Below, piece by piece: positions 16,912-26,297 of a DNA stretch of 64,000 bases (position 1 is the first letter of the stretch; each line of letters starts with the position of its first letter). The translations under genes were made by a program, and so were the position numbers. Source of the stretch: GCA-003244245 sp052390495 (GTDB lineage: Bacteria > Actinomycetota > Actinomycetes > Mycobacteriales > Pseudonocardiaceae); assembly GCA_052390495.1 (NCBI GenBank), contig JBQTGW010000076.1:48493-112492 (forward strand). The letters run 5' to 3'. Under the pieces are notes generated by a model. The model did no database searches. It saw nothing but the letters and a program-made list of their open reading frames with translations, and was not told where the DNA came from.

Positions 16912-18363
16912 TCACGAGCGCTCCTCACAGGTCAGCGTGAGCGTCGACCCGACCGGCACCAAACCGTCCCCCGGTTCGACGTCGGTGACCCGGCATGTCG
17001 AGCGATCTGCGGGGTCGATCTGGCCGCCATCCGGGTCGACAACCAGCGGCTTGAGCCCGTGCTGTTCCGCTATGGATGCGGCGTCACTGCCCGTTCTCCC
17101 CTCGTAGTTCAGCGACAAGACTAGTACCCGCCCCAGTATTACTGGGGGGACCACATCCAGAATTGGCTCCTCGTCGGTCGGGTCCGGTGTTGTGGTTTCC
17201 GGTTCCCTGGTCGGGAGGGGCGCCGCGGGTGGCCGGGACGGCACCGCACTGCCCGTTGCAGGTGCCGTGTCGGTGGATTGCACCAGGTCGCGAATCACGT
17301 AACCGGCGAGCACCAGTGCGAGCACGGCCAACAGCGCAACCGCGACGCCCATCGTGCCGCGCCGCGAGTGCCGCTGCGGCGGGTATCTGCCTGGGTAGGA
17401 CCGGGTGGTGTGCGGGCCCGACTGCGCCCCGGATGACAGGGCACCAGCCGGGAGCAACGCGGTCCGCGGCGGATGGTGACCCGCAATGGTACCTGCCACC
17501 CCCGCTGGACGTGGCGGTCTACGCCCGGCCTGGACCGCGGCCACTGCTGCGGCGAACTCCCCGCCGGTGCCGTAGCGGTGGCGCGGGTCCTTGACCAGGG
17601 TGGCCTCGATCAGCGCGCGAACCTCCGGGGGCACGTCCGAGGGCAGCGGTGGTGGAGGTTCGTGGATGTGCATCAGCGCGATGGCAATCGCGCTGTCCGC
17701 AGGGAACGGGCGCTTGCCTGCCAGGCACTCGTAGCCCACCACGCCGAGCGAATAGATGTCGCTGGCCGGGCCTGCCTGCTGCCCGGCGGCCTGCTCCGGC
17801 GCGATGTAGTGCGCGGTGCCCATCACCATGCCCTGACGGGTCACTGGAGCGGAGTCGACGGCCCTGGCGATACCGAAGTCCGTGAGCTTCACCCGCCCGG
17901 TAGGGGTGATCAGGATGTTGGCCGGTTTGATGTCGCGGTGCACCAGGCCGCGTTCGTGCGCCGCATGCAGCGCGTCAGCGGCTTGTCCGAGAATGTCGAG
18001 CGCGCGGTCCACGGACAGCCGTGGATCGCGCAGCAGAATCGTGGCCAGCGAGTCCCCGTCCACCAGCTCCATGACCAGAAAGGCATCTGATGTCGCGGCG
18101 CCTGAGATGGCGGACTGTGTCTCGCCGTAGTCATACACCGCGGCGATACCGGGATGGTTCAGCGACGCGGTCAGCCGGGCCTCGGTGTGGAAGCGGTCCC
18201 GAAACTCCGCGTCACCGGACAACTCCGGCTTGAGTACCTTGACCGCGACCTGGCGACCCAGCCGAGTGTCCGTAGCCTGCCACACCTCGCCCATCCCGCC
18301 GACAGCAATGCATCGCTCCAGGCGGTAGCGCTGGGCGAGCAGCTGGCCGGTGGTCAATGTCAT
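16912..18363 (-). CDS. pknA: Ser/Thr protein kinase PknA
   Basis: 483 residues. Kinase domain (about 13-275) with VGGMGEVW, AVKVL, HRDIKPAN, DFGIAR and APEQAAG. A Pro-rich linker, one membrane helix (about 346-368) and a single PASTA-like outer domain follow (RVLVLSLNYEGRTG to the end). The outer domain is longer than the bare tail of mycobacterial PknA. The start overlaps the pbpA stop as ATGA. It phosphorylates division and wall proteins in characterised relatives. Confidence 0.95.
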   Translation of the reverse strand: MTLTTGQLLAQRYRLERCIAVGGMGEVWQATDTRLGRQVAVKVLKPELSGDAEFRDRFHTEARLTASLNHPGIAAVYDYGETQSAISGAATSDAFLVMELVDGDSLATILLRDPRLSVDRALDILGQAADALHAAHERGLVHRDIKPANILITPTGRVKLTDFGIARAVDSAPVTRQGMVMGTAHYIAPEQAAGQQAGPASDIYSLGVVGYECLAGKRPFPADSAIAIALMHIHEPPPPLPSDVPPEVRALIEATLVKDPRHRYGTGGEFAAAVAAVQAGRRPPRPAGVAGTIAGHHPPRTALLPAGALSSGAQSGPHTTRSYPGRYPPQRHSRRGTMGVAVALLAVLALVLAGYVIRDLVQSTDTAPATGSAVPSRPPAAPLPTREPETTTPDPTDEEPILDVVPPVILGRVLVLSLNYEGRTGSDAASIAEQHGLKPLVVDPDGGQIDPADRSTCRVTDVEPGDGLVPVGSTLTLTCEERS

Positions 18364-19835
18364 CGGCCACCCGCCAGAGCGGCTCGGATGACGGCGCGCC
18401 CGATCGGCGCGGCCAACGATCCACCGGTCGCTTCCAGGCCCCGATCTCCACCGTCTTCGACCAGCACCGCGATCGCCACCTGGGGGTTTTCGGCGGGCGC
18501 GAAGGCCACGTACCAGCCGTGTGGCGGAGTGTTCTTGGGGTCGGCGCCGTGCTCGGCGGTGCCGGTCTTCGCGGCGATGCGCACCCCCTGGATCTTGCCC
18601 TGATCGCGATAGCTGTTCTCGGCTGCCACCATCATGTCCCGAACCTTCGCGGCGGTGGCGCTCGACATCGCAGTCTGCGCCTCCTCGGGATAGAACTCAT
18701 CCAACACGGACAGCTCTGGAGTCAGGATTTTGCGCACCAGCTGGGGCTGCATGCGCACTCCGTCATTGGCGATCGTGGCGGCTATCACGGCGTTCTGTAG
18801 CGGGGTGAGTGCCACATCGCGCTGCCCGATGGAGGACTGCTGCAGCGCGGCGACGTCGGGGATGTCGCCCAGCGTGGAGGGCGCCGCCTCGATCGGGATT
18901 TCGACGTCCTGGTCCCCGATGCCGAGCAGCTCGGCCTGCTTGCGCAGGTCGTTCTCGCCGACTGTGGTGACGAGTTGGGCGAAGGCGGTGTTGCAGGAGC
19001 GCACTATCGCCTCGGTGAGCGTGGCGGTCTGGCCCCCGCCACAGGGGCGGTCCGCGAAGTTGCGCAGGCTGGTCGAGGTGTTCTCCAGCTCCAGCGAGGA
19101 CGCCGCAGTCAGCGGGGTGTCCGGGGTGGCCTTGCCGTTCTCCAGCGCGGCCGCGGTGACCACCAGCTTGAACGTCGAACCCGGTGGGTATGTCGCGTCT
19201 ACGGCTCGGTTGGTCAGTGGGGAGCCGTTGCCCTTCGAGATGGCGGCATTCCAGGCGGCTTCCTGCTCCACGCCGTCGTGCGAGGCCAGCCCGTTCGGAT
19301 CGTAGGAAGGGGTCGAGACCATCGCGAGTATCTCGCCGGTGTCCGGCCTGATCGCCACCACCGAGCCGGTGAAGTTCCGGCTGGTCAGCTCCTGGAAGGC
19401 GACCTGTTGCACGGCCGGGTTGACGGTGAGCTCGACACTGCCGCCGCGGGGATCCCGGCCGGTGATCAGATCCGAGAGCCGTCGCACGAACAGTCTGCCG
19501 TCGGACCCGTTCAGCACCGAGTCCATGGCCTTCTCCATGCCGCCTGCGCCGTAGCGTTGTGAGTAATACCCGGTGACCGGCGCGTAGAGCGGGCCTTCGA
19601 GGTAGGTGCGGGTGAAGCGCAGCCGTCCGCCGGTTTCCACCGCACTGGCCAGCGGCAGCCCGCCTGCGATGAGCTGACCGCGTTGCCTGCCGTATTCGTC
19701 GAGCAGCACCCGGGTGTTCCGGGTGTCGGAGCGGAACTCGTCGGCCTTGACGACCTGGATGTAGGTGGCATTGGCCAGTAGCAGGACGATCATCCCCATG
19801 ACTGCCAGCGCAACGCGGCGAAGTGGGGTATTCAT
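18360..19835 (-). CDS. pbpA: Penicillin-binding protein PbpA (class B transpeptidase)
   Basis: 491 residues. N-terminal membrane anchor (about 8-27), dimerisation domain, and a transpeptidase domain with active-site SxxK as STFK (about 220), SCN (about 281) and KTGTAEHG (about 424). It cross-links septal or lateral peptidoglycan as partner of the RodA-type polymerase encoded just upstream. ATGA overlaps on both sides indicate tight translational coupling in this operon. Confidence 0.95.
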   Translation of the reverse strand: MNTPLRRVALAVMGMIVLLLANATYIQVVKADEFRSDTRNTRVLLDEYGRQRGQLIAGGLPLASAVETGGRLRFTRTYLEGPLYAPVTGYYSQRYGAGGMEKAMDSVLNGSDGRLFVRRLSDLITGRDPRGGSVELTVNPAVQQVAFQELTSRNFTGSVVAIRPDTGEILAMVSTPSYDPNGLASHDGVEQEAAWNAAISKGNGSPLTNRAVDATYPPGSTFKLVVTAAALENGKATPDTPLTAASSLELENTSTSLRNFADRPCGGGQTATLTEAIVRSCNTAFAQLVTTVGENDLRKQAELLGIGDQDVEIPIEAAPSTLGDIPDVAALQQSSIGQRDVALTPLQNAVIAATIANDGVRMQPQLVRKILTPELSVLDEFYPEEAQTAMSSATAAKVRDMMVAAENSYRDQGKIQGVRIAAKTGTAEHGADPKNTPPHGWYVAFAPAENPQVAIAVLVEDGGDRGLEATGGSLAAPIGRAVIRAALAGGR

Positions 19836-21268
19836 GGTCGCTTCACCATCTCGGTATGTGCTTCGGCCAGCGGGGCGGCCGGCTTGCGCGGCGCCGAGGG
19901 GGTGGGGGCTCGGGCCGAGTTGGAGATCCGCAGCAGCAGCGCCACCAGGATGTAGTTGGCCAGCAGGGACGAGCCGCCATAGGACAGGAACGGTGCGGTG
20001 AGCCCAGTCAGCGGGATCAGCTTGGTCACCCCGCCGACGACCACGAACACCTGCAGCCCGACCGCGAAGGACAGCCCGGCGGCGAGCAGCTTGCCGAAGG
20101 TGTCGCGCACGGCGAGCGCGGTGCGCATCCCGCGCATCACCAGGAGCAGGTAGGTGAACAGCACCGCGGCCAGACCGACGAAACCCAGTTCCTCGCCGAT
20201 CGCGGCGGTGATGAAGTCGGTATGTGCCTCGGGCACCTCATCGGGGCGGCCCGCGCCCAGTCCGGTGCCGAACATCCCGCCGGTGCCCAGCCCGAACAGC
20301 GACTGAGCTATCTGGTATCCGGCGCCCGCATAGTCGGAGAACGGATCCAGCCACGCGGTCACCCGATCCTGTACATGTCCGAACAGCATATGCGCGAGTA
20401 TGGCGCCTGCCATGAAGAATGACAGCCCGATCACCAGCCACGCGATCCGTTCGGTGGCGATGTAGATAAGCACCAGCACGATGCCAAAAAAAAGCAGCGA
20501 GGAGCCCAGGTCCTTTTCCAGCACCAGAACACCGAGCGACAGCCCCCAGGCCACCAGCAGTGGAGCCAGGTCCCGGGGTCTCGGCAATTCCATGCCGAGC
20601 ACTTTCTTGCCCGCGGTGTTGAACAGGTCCCGCTTGGTCACCAGGAATGAAGCGAAAAAGATCATCAGCAGAATTTTGGCGAATTCGCCTGGCTGAATGC
20701 CGAGGCCGCCGAACCGCAGCCAGATCTTCGCGCCGTTGACCTCGGAGATGGAGCTGGGCAAAAGGCCGGGAAGGGCCAGCAGGACCAGCCCGGCCAGCCC
20801 GGCCGTATAGCCGTAGCGGGTCAGCATGCGATGGTCGCGGACCAGCACCAGGACGGCGACGAACAGCCCCAGCGCAAGTGTGGTCCACGCGATCTGCCGG
20901 GGCACGTCGCCTGCCGGGATCGGGTCGCCACTCGTGGCGGCCGCCACCGCCTCGGCCAGGTCGAGCCGATGGATGAACACCAGCCCGAGCCCGTTGAGCA
21001 CTGCGACGCAGGGCAGGATGAGCGGGTCGGCGTAGGGGGCCAGAATCCGCACCGCGACGTGCGCCACGGCGAACAGCCCGAGGAAGGCGGCGCCGTAGTA
21101 AAGCAGTGCGCGGGTGAGGTCGTTCGACTGGTTGAGTTCCACCAGCACCAGTGCCGTTGTCACCACGATCGCGGCGAAGGCCAGCATGGCCAGTTCCAGA
21201 TTGCGGCTGGTGGCTGGTGTTGCGGCGGGCTTGGCGCCCGGGTCGGCGGCGGAAGTAGTGGTTGCCAT
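19832..21268 (-). CDS. rodA: RodA/FtsW-family peptidoglycan polymerase
   Basis: 478 residues from the ATG one base into the pstP stop; GGAAGG lies upstream. About 12 membrane segments. SEDS signatures visible: KIWLRFGGLGIQPGEFAK, LEKDLGSSLLFFG, and FITAAIGEELGF near the C-terminus. A longer in-frame extension upstream is the pstP coding region read in another frame. It should polymerise lipid II glycans with PbpA as transpeptidase. Confidence 0.95.
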   Translation of the reverse strand: MATTTSAADPGAKPAATPATSRNLELAMLAFAAIVVTTALVLVELNQSNDLTRALLYYGAAFLGLFAVAHVAVRILAPYADPLILPCVAVLNGLGLVFIHRLDLAEAVAAATSGDPIPAGDVPRQIAWTTLALGLFVAVLVLVRDHRMLTRYGYTAGLAGLVLLALPGLLPSSISEVNGAKIWLRFGGLGIQPGEFAKILLMIFFASFLVTKRDLFNTAGKKVLGMELPRPRDLAPLLVAWGLSLGVLVLEKDLGSSLLFFGIVLVLIYIATERIAWLVIGLSFFMAGAILAHMLFGHVQDRVTAWLDPFSDYAGAGYQIAQSLFGLGTGGMFGTGLGAGRPDEVPEAHTDFITAAIGEELGFVGLAAVLFTYLLLVMRGMRTALAVRDTFGKLLAAGLSFAVGLQVFVVVGGVTKLIPLTGLTAPFLSYGGSSLLANYILVALLLRISNSARAPTPSAPRKPAAPLAEAHTEMVKRP

Positions 21269-22692
21269 CAACGCACCTTCCGGCAGCCCACTCCGGACTG
21301 GGGAGGCTCGACCGGCGAAGGCGTGCCGACGGTCGAGCCCGGGGCCTGTTCTCCGGCGGCCTGTTCTCCGGTGGGTTGTGTCCCAGGGGGTTGTGTCCCA
21401 GGGGGTTGTGCCTCGGCAGGTGGAGGCGACGTGCCAGGGTCCGTCGGGGCGCTGGGTTCGGCTTCGGGGCAGGGCGGCAGCTGGCCATTGTCCCGAAGTT
21501 CCTTGATGATGTCGCGGCTGCCAGGCAGCCCGGAGCTGCTGATGATCCCGCGGTTGACCTCCACCCGGCGGGTCTCGACCAGATCGTTCAGGAAGATCTT
21601 TTCGCACTCCGGTTGATCGTCCGGGCAGCTTCCCTCGGCCCTGGTGTGCAGGGCGAAGCCGAGCACATCATCCGGGATCCCCTGGAAGATCACTATCTCA
21701 CCGTCGTCAGCAGCCCCGACGTAGTACTGGCCGAGCACCCAGGCCGACCCGGCCACAGCGACACCACCGACCAGCGCAAGCAGCAGTACCACACCGAGCA
21801 GTCTGCGGCGCCGTTGCCGTCGGCGGCGTCGCGGGTCGGGCGCGGCGGGAGAGATCCGCTGAGGTTCCGGGCGCGGAAGTGTGGTCGTCGCGGCCCGCGA
21901 CGCAGCGGAGTTCGGCTGCGGATCCTCGACGCCGTCACCTGCGGCACCGCCGATGATGGGCGCGTGCTCGCCGTACTCGACATCCACCACATCCGCCACG
22001 ATGCAGGTGACGTTGTCCGGACCGCCGCCCTTGAGGGCCAGTTCGATGAGCCGGTCGGCGCAGGCGTGCGGGTCGGGGATCTGCAACGCTTCGGCGAGGG
22101 TTTCGGCGCTCACCACCCCGGAGAGCCCATCGGAGCACAGCAGGTAGCGATCCCCGGCGCGGGCTTCTCGGACGGTGAGTGACGGCTCCACCTCGTGCCC
22201 GGTGAGCGCCTTGAGAAGTAGTGAGCGTTGCGGGTGGTGGTTGGCCTCGTCCTCGGTGATCCGGCCCTCGTCGATCAGTGACTGGACGAACGTGTCGTCG
22301 TGGGTGATCTGGCTGAACGCCCCATCGCGGCGCAGATAGGCGCGGGAGTCGCCGACATGCGCCAAGCCGATCTTGTTGCCACCGAAGAGCACCGCGGTGA
22401 GCGTGGTGCCCATGCCCTCACGTTCCGGGTCCTCGCGGACCAGCTCGCTGATTGCCGCGTTGCCGGCGCGGGTGGCCTGGTGCAGCTGGTCGAGTAGGTC
22501 GTTGCCGGGCTGGTCGTCGTCGAGCGGGGCGAATGCCGCGATGACGACCTTGGACGCGACCTCCCCGGCCGCGTGGCCGCCCATCCCGTCGGCCAGCGCC
22601 AGCAGGCGGGGACCGGCATAGACCGCGTCCTGGTTGTTCTGCCGGACCAGGCCGCGGTCGCTACGGGCGGCATAGCGGAGGACCAGAGTCAT
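21268..22692 (-). CDS. pstP: PP2C phosphatase PstP
   Basis: 474 residues. PP2C domain (about 1-240) with NNQDAVY, LADGMGGH, GDSRAYL, LLCSDGLSG and GGPDNVT. A basic stretch (RRRRRQRRRR), one membrane helix (about 303-325) and an outer region ending in a Pro/Gly/Thr/Gln tail of short PPGTQ-like repeats. It reverses PknA/PknB phosphorylation. It overlaps fhaB by ATGA. The repeat-rich tail comes from short DNA repeats near nt 21340-21420. Confidence 0.95.
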   Translation of the reverse strand: MTLVLRYAARSDRGLVRQNNQDAVYAGPRLLALADGMGGHAAGEVASKVVIAAFAPLDDDQPGNDLLDQLHQATRAGNAAISELVREDPEREGMGTTLTAVLFGGNKIGLAHVGDSRAYLRRDGAFSQITHDDTFVQSLIDEGRITEDEANHHPQRSLLLKALTGHEVEPSLTVREARAGDRYLLCSDGLSGVVSAETLAEALQIPDPHACADRLIELALKGGGPDNVTCIVADVVDVEYGEHAPIIGGAAGDGVEDPQPNSAASRAATTTLPRPEPQRISPAAPDPRRRRRQRRRRLLGVVLLLALVGGVAVAGSAWVLGQYYVGAADDGEIVIFQGIPDDVLGFALHTRAEGSCPDDQPECEKIFLNDLVETRRVEVNRGIISSSGLPGSRDIIKELRDNGQLPPCPEAEPSAPTDPGTSPPPAEAQPPGTQPPGTQPTGEQAAGEQAPGSTVGTPSPVEPPQSGVGCRKVR

Positions 22693-23153
22693 GAGCGCAG
22701 CTCGATCACCGTCTTGCCGATGCGGATCGGGACCCCGGGCGGGACCCTCGTTGGTCCGGTGACCTTAGCCCGGTCCAGATAAGTGCCGTTGGTGGATCCC
22801 AGGTCCTCCAGGAACCAGTCGTTATCCTGAAACCCGAGACGGGCATGGCGGGTGGACGCGTAGTCGTCGTCCAGCACCAGGGTGGAATCATCAGCGCGGC
22901 CGATGAGGATAGGTCGGCCGTCCAGTGAGATGCGGGTGCCAGCCAGCGCGCCCGCAGTGACCAGTAGCTGGCTGGGGGTACTCCCGTTGCGCTTGGCTCG
23001 CACCCCCCTGAGACCCCGCCGCACCGGGAAGCTGGCGCGCAGCCCGGATGCCTCGGACAGGTCATGGCGCACCACCCGCAGTGCGGCAACCACAAACATC
23101 CAGAGCAGTATGAGGAATCCTGCCCTGGTCAGCTGTAGTACCAACTCCGGCAC
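22689..23153 (-). CDS. fhaB: FHA-domain protein FhaB (FipA)
   Basis: 154 residues. One N-terminal membrane helix (about 8-27), a linker, then an FHA domain with GRADDS, STRHARL and GSTNGTYLD, the phosphothreonine-binding residues. In mycobacteria it links PknA phosphorylation to FtsZ and wall synthesis at the septum. First gene of the tightly overlapping block. Confidence 0.94.
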   Translation of the reverse strand: MPELVLQLTRAGFLILLWMFVVAALRVVRHDLSEASGLRASFPVRRGLRGVRAKRNGSTPSQLLVTAGALAGTRISLDGRPILIGRADDSTLVLDDDYASTRHARLGFQDNDWFLEDLGSTNGTYLDRAKVTGPTRVPPGVPIRIGKTVIELRS

Positions 23154-23214
23154 GCTGGGTTCGTCTCTTCTAGGCTCGTAAAGGTCTCTTCGGCGATCGG
23201 CTCAACCTGGCGGC

Positions 23215-24444
23215 TCAACCCTGGGTACGGAAGACAAGCGAAGAGTGTCCCACCCGGATCACGTCGCCGTCGACGAGCTGCCAGGTCTGCACCGGGGTGC
23301 CGTTGACTGTGGTGCCGTTGGTGGATCCGAGATCGGCGAGCATCGCCACCTGGCTATCCCAGGTGATCTCCAGGTGGCGCCGGGATACCCCGGTGTCGGG
23401 TAGCCGAAACTGTGCATCCTGGCCGCGGCCTACCACGTTGCTGCCCTCGATCAGCTGATAGGCCCGGTTCGACCCGTCATCCAGGTGCAGTGATGCGGCG
23501 AGCGAGCGTGGGCCGGTCTGTACGGCGGGAGGTGCGTAGCCCCGGGCGCCGGGATCGGCCGGATAACCGGGCTGCTGGCCACCGTAGTTGTAGTTCTGTT
23601 CCCCGTAAACGTGGCCACCCTGGCCCCCATAGCCCTGGCCACCCTGGCCGCCGTAGTTCGGGTCGCCGTAGTTCGGGTCGCCGTAGTTCGGGTCGCTGTA
23701 GTTAGCGGCAGAGCCCTGGTCGTAGCCGTACGCCGACTGGGCGCCCCCGTACTGGCCGCCGTAGTTCGGGTCAGAGCCCTGGTCAGGGGCCTGCTGGCCG
23801 TGCCCGTAGCTGGAGTCATAGCCGTAGCCAGGCTGACCGTAGCCATCGTAGGGCTGGCCGTAGTTGTTCTGCCCCTGTTGGCCCTGTGGTGGGTAGTTCG
23901 GGTCGTAGTCGTAGTGGTTCTGCTGGGGGTCGTGGCCGTACTGTCGGCCGTAGTTCTCATCGGGGTTATGGCTGCCCTGCCCCTGTTGGTAGCCGTACTG
24001 ACCCCGACGGTCGTCCTCGGGGTACTGGCCCGGTTGCTGGCTCATGGCTCGGTCTCCTGCGGTACGAGATGCGTCGGGATCCACTGACGAGGTGGTGCGG
24101 AACTGTCCAGTATGCAGCGTCTCAGACCGCTCCAGGTTCACGACGACATCTCCATAGGTATCCCATGCGTGCGTGTCGACGTGCTCCCGAATGCAGTCCT
24201 GGAGTTGCTCGATCACCCGCTGGTCGTCGCCAGCGAGCTGATCGTGGTCAGCTGCTCCCAGTGTCACGGTATAACGGTTCGGAGCGAGCAGCCTGCCCCC
24301 CGCCAACGGACGCACGTTGTCCTCGGCCTCGCGCAGTAGCCCTTGAGCGACCTCCTCTTGTACCACGCTGCCACCGAAGACCCGCGCGAAAGCGTCACCG
24401 ACCATACCCTGCAGCCGACGTTCGAACCGCTGTACCTTACCCAC
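23215..24444 (-). CDS. fhaA: FhaA: DUF3662 and FHA-domain protein
   Basis: 409 residues. N-terminal DUF3662 domain (about 1-125; MGKVQRFERRLQ), a Tyr/Gly/Gln/Asn-rich low-complexity linker (about 140-310) with repeated NYGDP units from a 15-bp DNA repeat (23650-23694), and a C-terminal FHA domain (GRGQDAQ, VSRRHLE, GSTNGT). Mycobacterial FhaA binds phosphorylated kinase and MviN-type targets to limit wall synthesis. The prion-like linker length probably varies with slippage. Confidence 0.95.
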   Translation of the reverse strand: MGKVQRFERRLQGMVGDAFARVFGGSVVQEEVAQGLLREAEDNVRPLAGGRLLAPNRYTVTLGAADHDQLAGDDQRVIEQLQDCIREHVDTHAWDTYGDVVVNLERSETLHTGQFRTTSSVDPDASRTAGDRAMSQQPGQYPEDDRRGQYGYQQGQGSHNPDENYGRQYGHDPQQNHYDYDPNYPPQGQQGQNNYGQPYDGYGQPGYGYDSSYGHGQQAPDQGSDPNYGGQYGGAQSAYGYDQGSAANYSDPNYGDPNYGDPNYGGQGGQGYGGQGGHVYGEQNYNYGGQQPGYPADPGARGYAPPAVQTGPRSLAASLHLDDGSNRAYQLIEGSNVVGRGQDAQFRLPDTGVSRRHLEITWDSQVAMLADLGSTNGTTVNGTPVQTWQLVDGDVIRVGHSSLVFRTQG

Positions 24445-24589
24445 GGCGACCTCCTCTCGCCCTGGCGCGCTCCGGTCGCCTGGCCGTGCGCGGGGACCCT
24501 GTTCCCTCGATCGTATCGGGCGAAGCGGTAGGGTCCACCGACATCGTGTACCGCGATGGCCTGCGTGCTAGGCTCCCCCCGGTCGCTTC

Positions 24590-24672
24590 GGGCGAGTGGC
24601 GGAATGGCAGACGCGCACGGTTCAGGTCCGTGTGTCCGTAAGGACGTGGGGGTTCAACTCCCCCCTCGCCCA
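24590..24672 (+). tRNA. tRNA-Leu (anticodon CAG)
   Basis: Acceptor stem GGGCGAG/CTCGCCC closes the gene. The anticodon arm is CACGG-TTCAGGT-CCGTG with CAG. There is a long variable arm (GTCC...GGAC) as class II tRNAs require, and the T arm is GGGGG-TTCAACT-CCCCC. CCA is not encoded. It sits divergent from fhaA, the same place as tRNA-Leu in mycobacteria. Confidence 0.96.
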
Positions 24673-24705
24673 CCCAGTTGTTAGCTCTTCAAGGCTGGTA
24701 GCTCT

Positions 24706-24755
24706 TCAAGTACCACCAACCCCCACCGTGGGTGTCCTCAAGTACCACCAACCCC
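24706..24755. repeat. 18-bp direct repeat after tRNA-Leu
   Basis: TCAAGTACCACCAACCCC at 24706-24723 and 24738-24755. AGCTCTTCAAG also occurs twice just before. It lies between the tRNA 3' end and the methyltransferase gene. No integrase is near, so it is not called an attachment site. Confidence 0.6.
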
Positions 24756-24776
24756 GTCATCGGTGATGAGGTGCAG

Positions 24777-25376
24777 ATGTACAGTCGGGACTTGGTGCTG
24801 TTCGCGCGGGCGCTGCTGCGGTCACCGCATGAGGTCGGCGCTGTCGCGCCCAGCTCGGTCATGCTCGGTGATCGTCTCGCCGCGGTTGTGCCCCGCACGG
24901 ACGATGCGGTCATCGTGGAGCTCGGGGCCGGCACCGGGGTGGTGACGGCAAGAATCGACGCTCGTCGTTCGCCGCAATCAACGCTTCTTGCCCTCGAGCG
25001 CAATCCCACGCTCGCGAACGAGGTTCGACGCCAGGTACCTGGCGCTCTGGTGATTGCGGACGATGCGCGGAACTTGCGAGCCCACCTGGACGAGCGCGGC
25101 CTGAACACGGTCGACGCAGTCGTGTGCGGTCTGCCCTGGGCCAACTTCTCCGATCAGGAGCAGAGCGAGCTGCTCGGCGCCATCACCGACGTGCTGGGCC
25201 CCGAAGGCGTCTTCACCACGTTCGCCTACGTGCACGCGCTCGCCCTGCCATCGGCTCGGCGCTTCCGCGGCGCGCTCACCACTCGGTTCGACGAGGTCGC
25301 GCGGACCCCGACGGTGCTGCGCAATCTTCCGCCCGCCATCACATATGTCTGCCGCGCACCGCTGGGCCGACGGTAG
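24777..25376 (+). CDS. Class I SAM-dependent methyltransferase (phospholipid N-methyltransferase-like)
   Basis: 199 residues from the ATG 5 nt after GAGG. A GTG 45 nt earlier lies within the direct repeats. SAM motif VIVELGAGTGVVTARI, then DDARNL and GLPWANFS as the motif IV region. The overall pattern resembles PmtA/rRNA-dimethylase-type enzymes that act on phospholipids or similar amines. The substrate cannot be told from sequence. It is convergent, with adjacent stop codons, with the MarR gene. Confidence 0.75.
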   Translation: MYSRDLVLFARALLRSPHEVGAVAPSSVMLGDRLAAVVPRTDDAVIVELGAGTGVVTARIDARRSPQSTLLALERNPTLANEVRRQVPGALVIADDARNLRAHLDERGLNTVDAVVCGLPWANFSDQEQSELLGAITDVLGPEGVFTTFAYVHALALPSARRFRGALTTRFDEVARTPTVLRNLPPAITYVCRAPLGRR

Positions 25377-25805
25377 TCAGCCGGTGGGAGGGGCCTGGGT
25401 ATCCCGGACGGCCTTCAGCAGGTTCTGTCTCACCTGGGGGCTGAGTTTGGTGAGAGAGGACACCCGAGCGAGCTCATCGTGGAAGCGAGCGAGAGTCTCG
25501 CGGCCCGCGCTGGTTGGCGCGACGCGCTTGACCCGCCGGTCCTTCGGGTCGGCTGACCGCTCGACCAGCCCCTTGTCCTCGAGCCGGTCGACGATGCCGG
25601 TGATGTTGGACGGGTCGCAGTGCATCCGCTGCGCGAGGCTGCGCATGGACATGGGAGCGGCGAGCGAGGTCAGGACCGTTGCCTGCGCGGGTGTCAGCCT
25701 GACCAGTGCGGCGGCCTCCTCCTGCTCCCCGCGCAGGCGCTCGATGAGCTCGTACAGGGCCATGGCGAGCTCGACGAACTCGGCACCCTCAGCGCTCGTG
25801 CTCAT
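25377..25805 (-). CDS. MarR-family transcriptional regulator
   Basis: 142 residues with the central winged helix (LTPAQATVLTSLA, MSMRSLAQRMHCDPSNITGI in two pieces, wing DPKDRRVKRVAPT). It is divergent from a DoxX-like gene across a 106-bp gap holding a near-perfect dyad, so it likely represses both genes and itself and responds to a small molecule. No ligand is suggested by the sequence. Confidence 0.9.
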   Translation of the reverse strand: MSTSAEGAEFVELAMALYELIERLRGEQEEAAALVRLTPAQATVLTSLAAPMSMRSLAQRMHCDPSNITGIVDRLEDKGLVERSADPKDRRVKRVAPTSAGRETLARFHDELARVSSLTKLSPQVRQNLLKAVRDTQAPPTG

Positions 25806-25842
25806 GGCCGGAGTCTAACGCTTCGCTTGCCGTCTTCAAAGG

Positions 25843-25882
25843 TTGACAATCTCATTCGTTCGGATACGATTGAGATAGTCAA
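25843..25882. promoter_or_regulatory. MarR operator and DoxX promoter
   Basis: Arms TTGACAATCTCA (25843-25854) and TGAGATAGTCAA (25871-25882) are inverted repeats with one mismatch in 12 and a 16-nt spacer. The left arm contains the plus-strand -35 TTGACA. TACGAT (25865-25870) is the -10 after a 16-bp spacer. A bound repressor would block the DoxX promoter directly. Confidence 0.75.
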
Positions 25883-25911
25883 ACATTGAGCATAGCAATC
25901 AAGGAGTCGAC

Positions 25912-26277
25912 GTGGGCACCACGACCGACCTTCTGTTCGTTCTCACCGCCCTGGTGTTCCTGCTCTCCGGCATGCGGAACCTGCGCGCTCCCGCTGAGCC
26001 GGGCACACCGACGGATGACCAGACGTCGTGGTGGCGGCTCAGCCGGTCGCTGTTGCGGATGATCGGCAGCCTCGAGCTGCTCGCTGTTGTGGGCCTGCTG
26101 GCGGGGCTGGTGTTCCTGCCGTTCGGGATCGCGGCCGCGGCCGGGCTGGTGCTCCTCATGATCGGTGCGATTGTCTACCACGTCCTGGCCCGCGAGCCGT
26201 TGAAGAGCTTGCTGTTCCCGGCAGTCCCCCTCCTGCTCAGCGCCGCAGCCGTGGCCGCTGGTCTGGCGGCGCTGTAG
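25912..26277 (+). CDS. DoxX-like membrane protein
   Basis: 121 residues, GTG 5 nt after AAGGAG. Four membrane segments, with the first loop carrying charged residues and SWWRLSR, as in DoxX/DoxD-like small proteins linked to thiol or oxidative stress. Divergent partner of the MarR gene and the most likely direct target of its repression. Confidence 0.75.
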   Translation: MGTTTDLLFVLTALVFLLSGMRNLRAPAEPGTPTDDQTSWWRLSRSLLRMIGSLELLAVVGLLAGLVFLPFGIAAAAGLVLLMIGAIVYHVLAREPLKSLLFPAVPLLLSAAAVAAGLAAL

Positions 26278-26297
26278 ATACGGGCGGCTCGGTAGAG

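Noticed and set aside
21269..21607. N-terminal extension of RodA by about 110 residues
   Set aside because: It is pstP coding sequence in another frame; the ATG at 21268 has a ribosome site and the normal SEDS start.
24590..24755. tRNA-Leu as attachment site of an integrated element
   Set aside because: No integrase and no second copy of the tRNA 3' end were seen; the tRNA position is ancestral.
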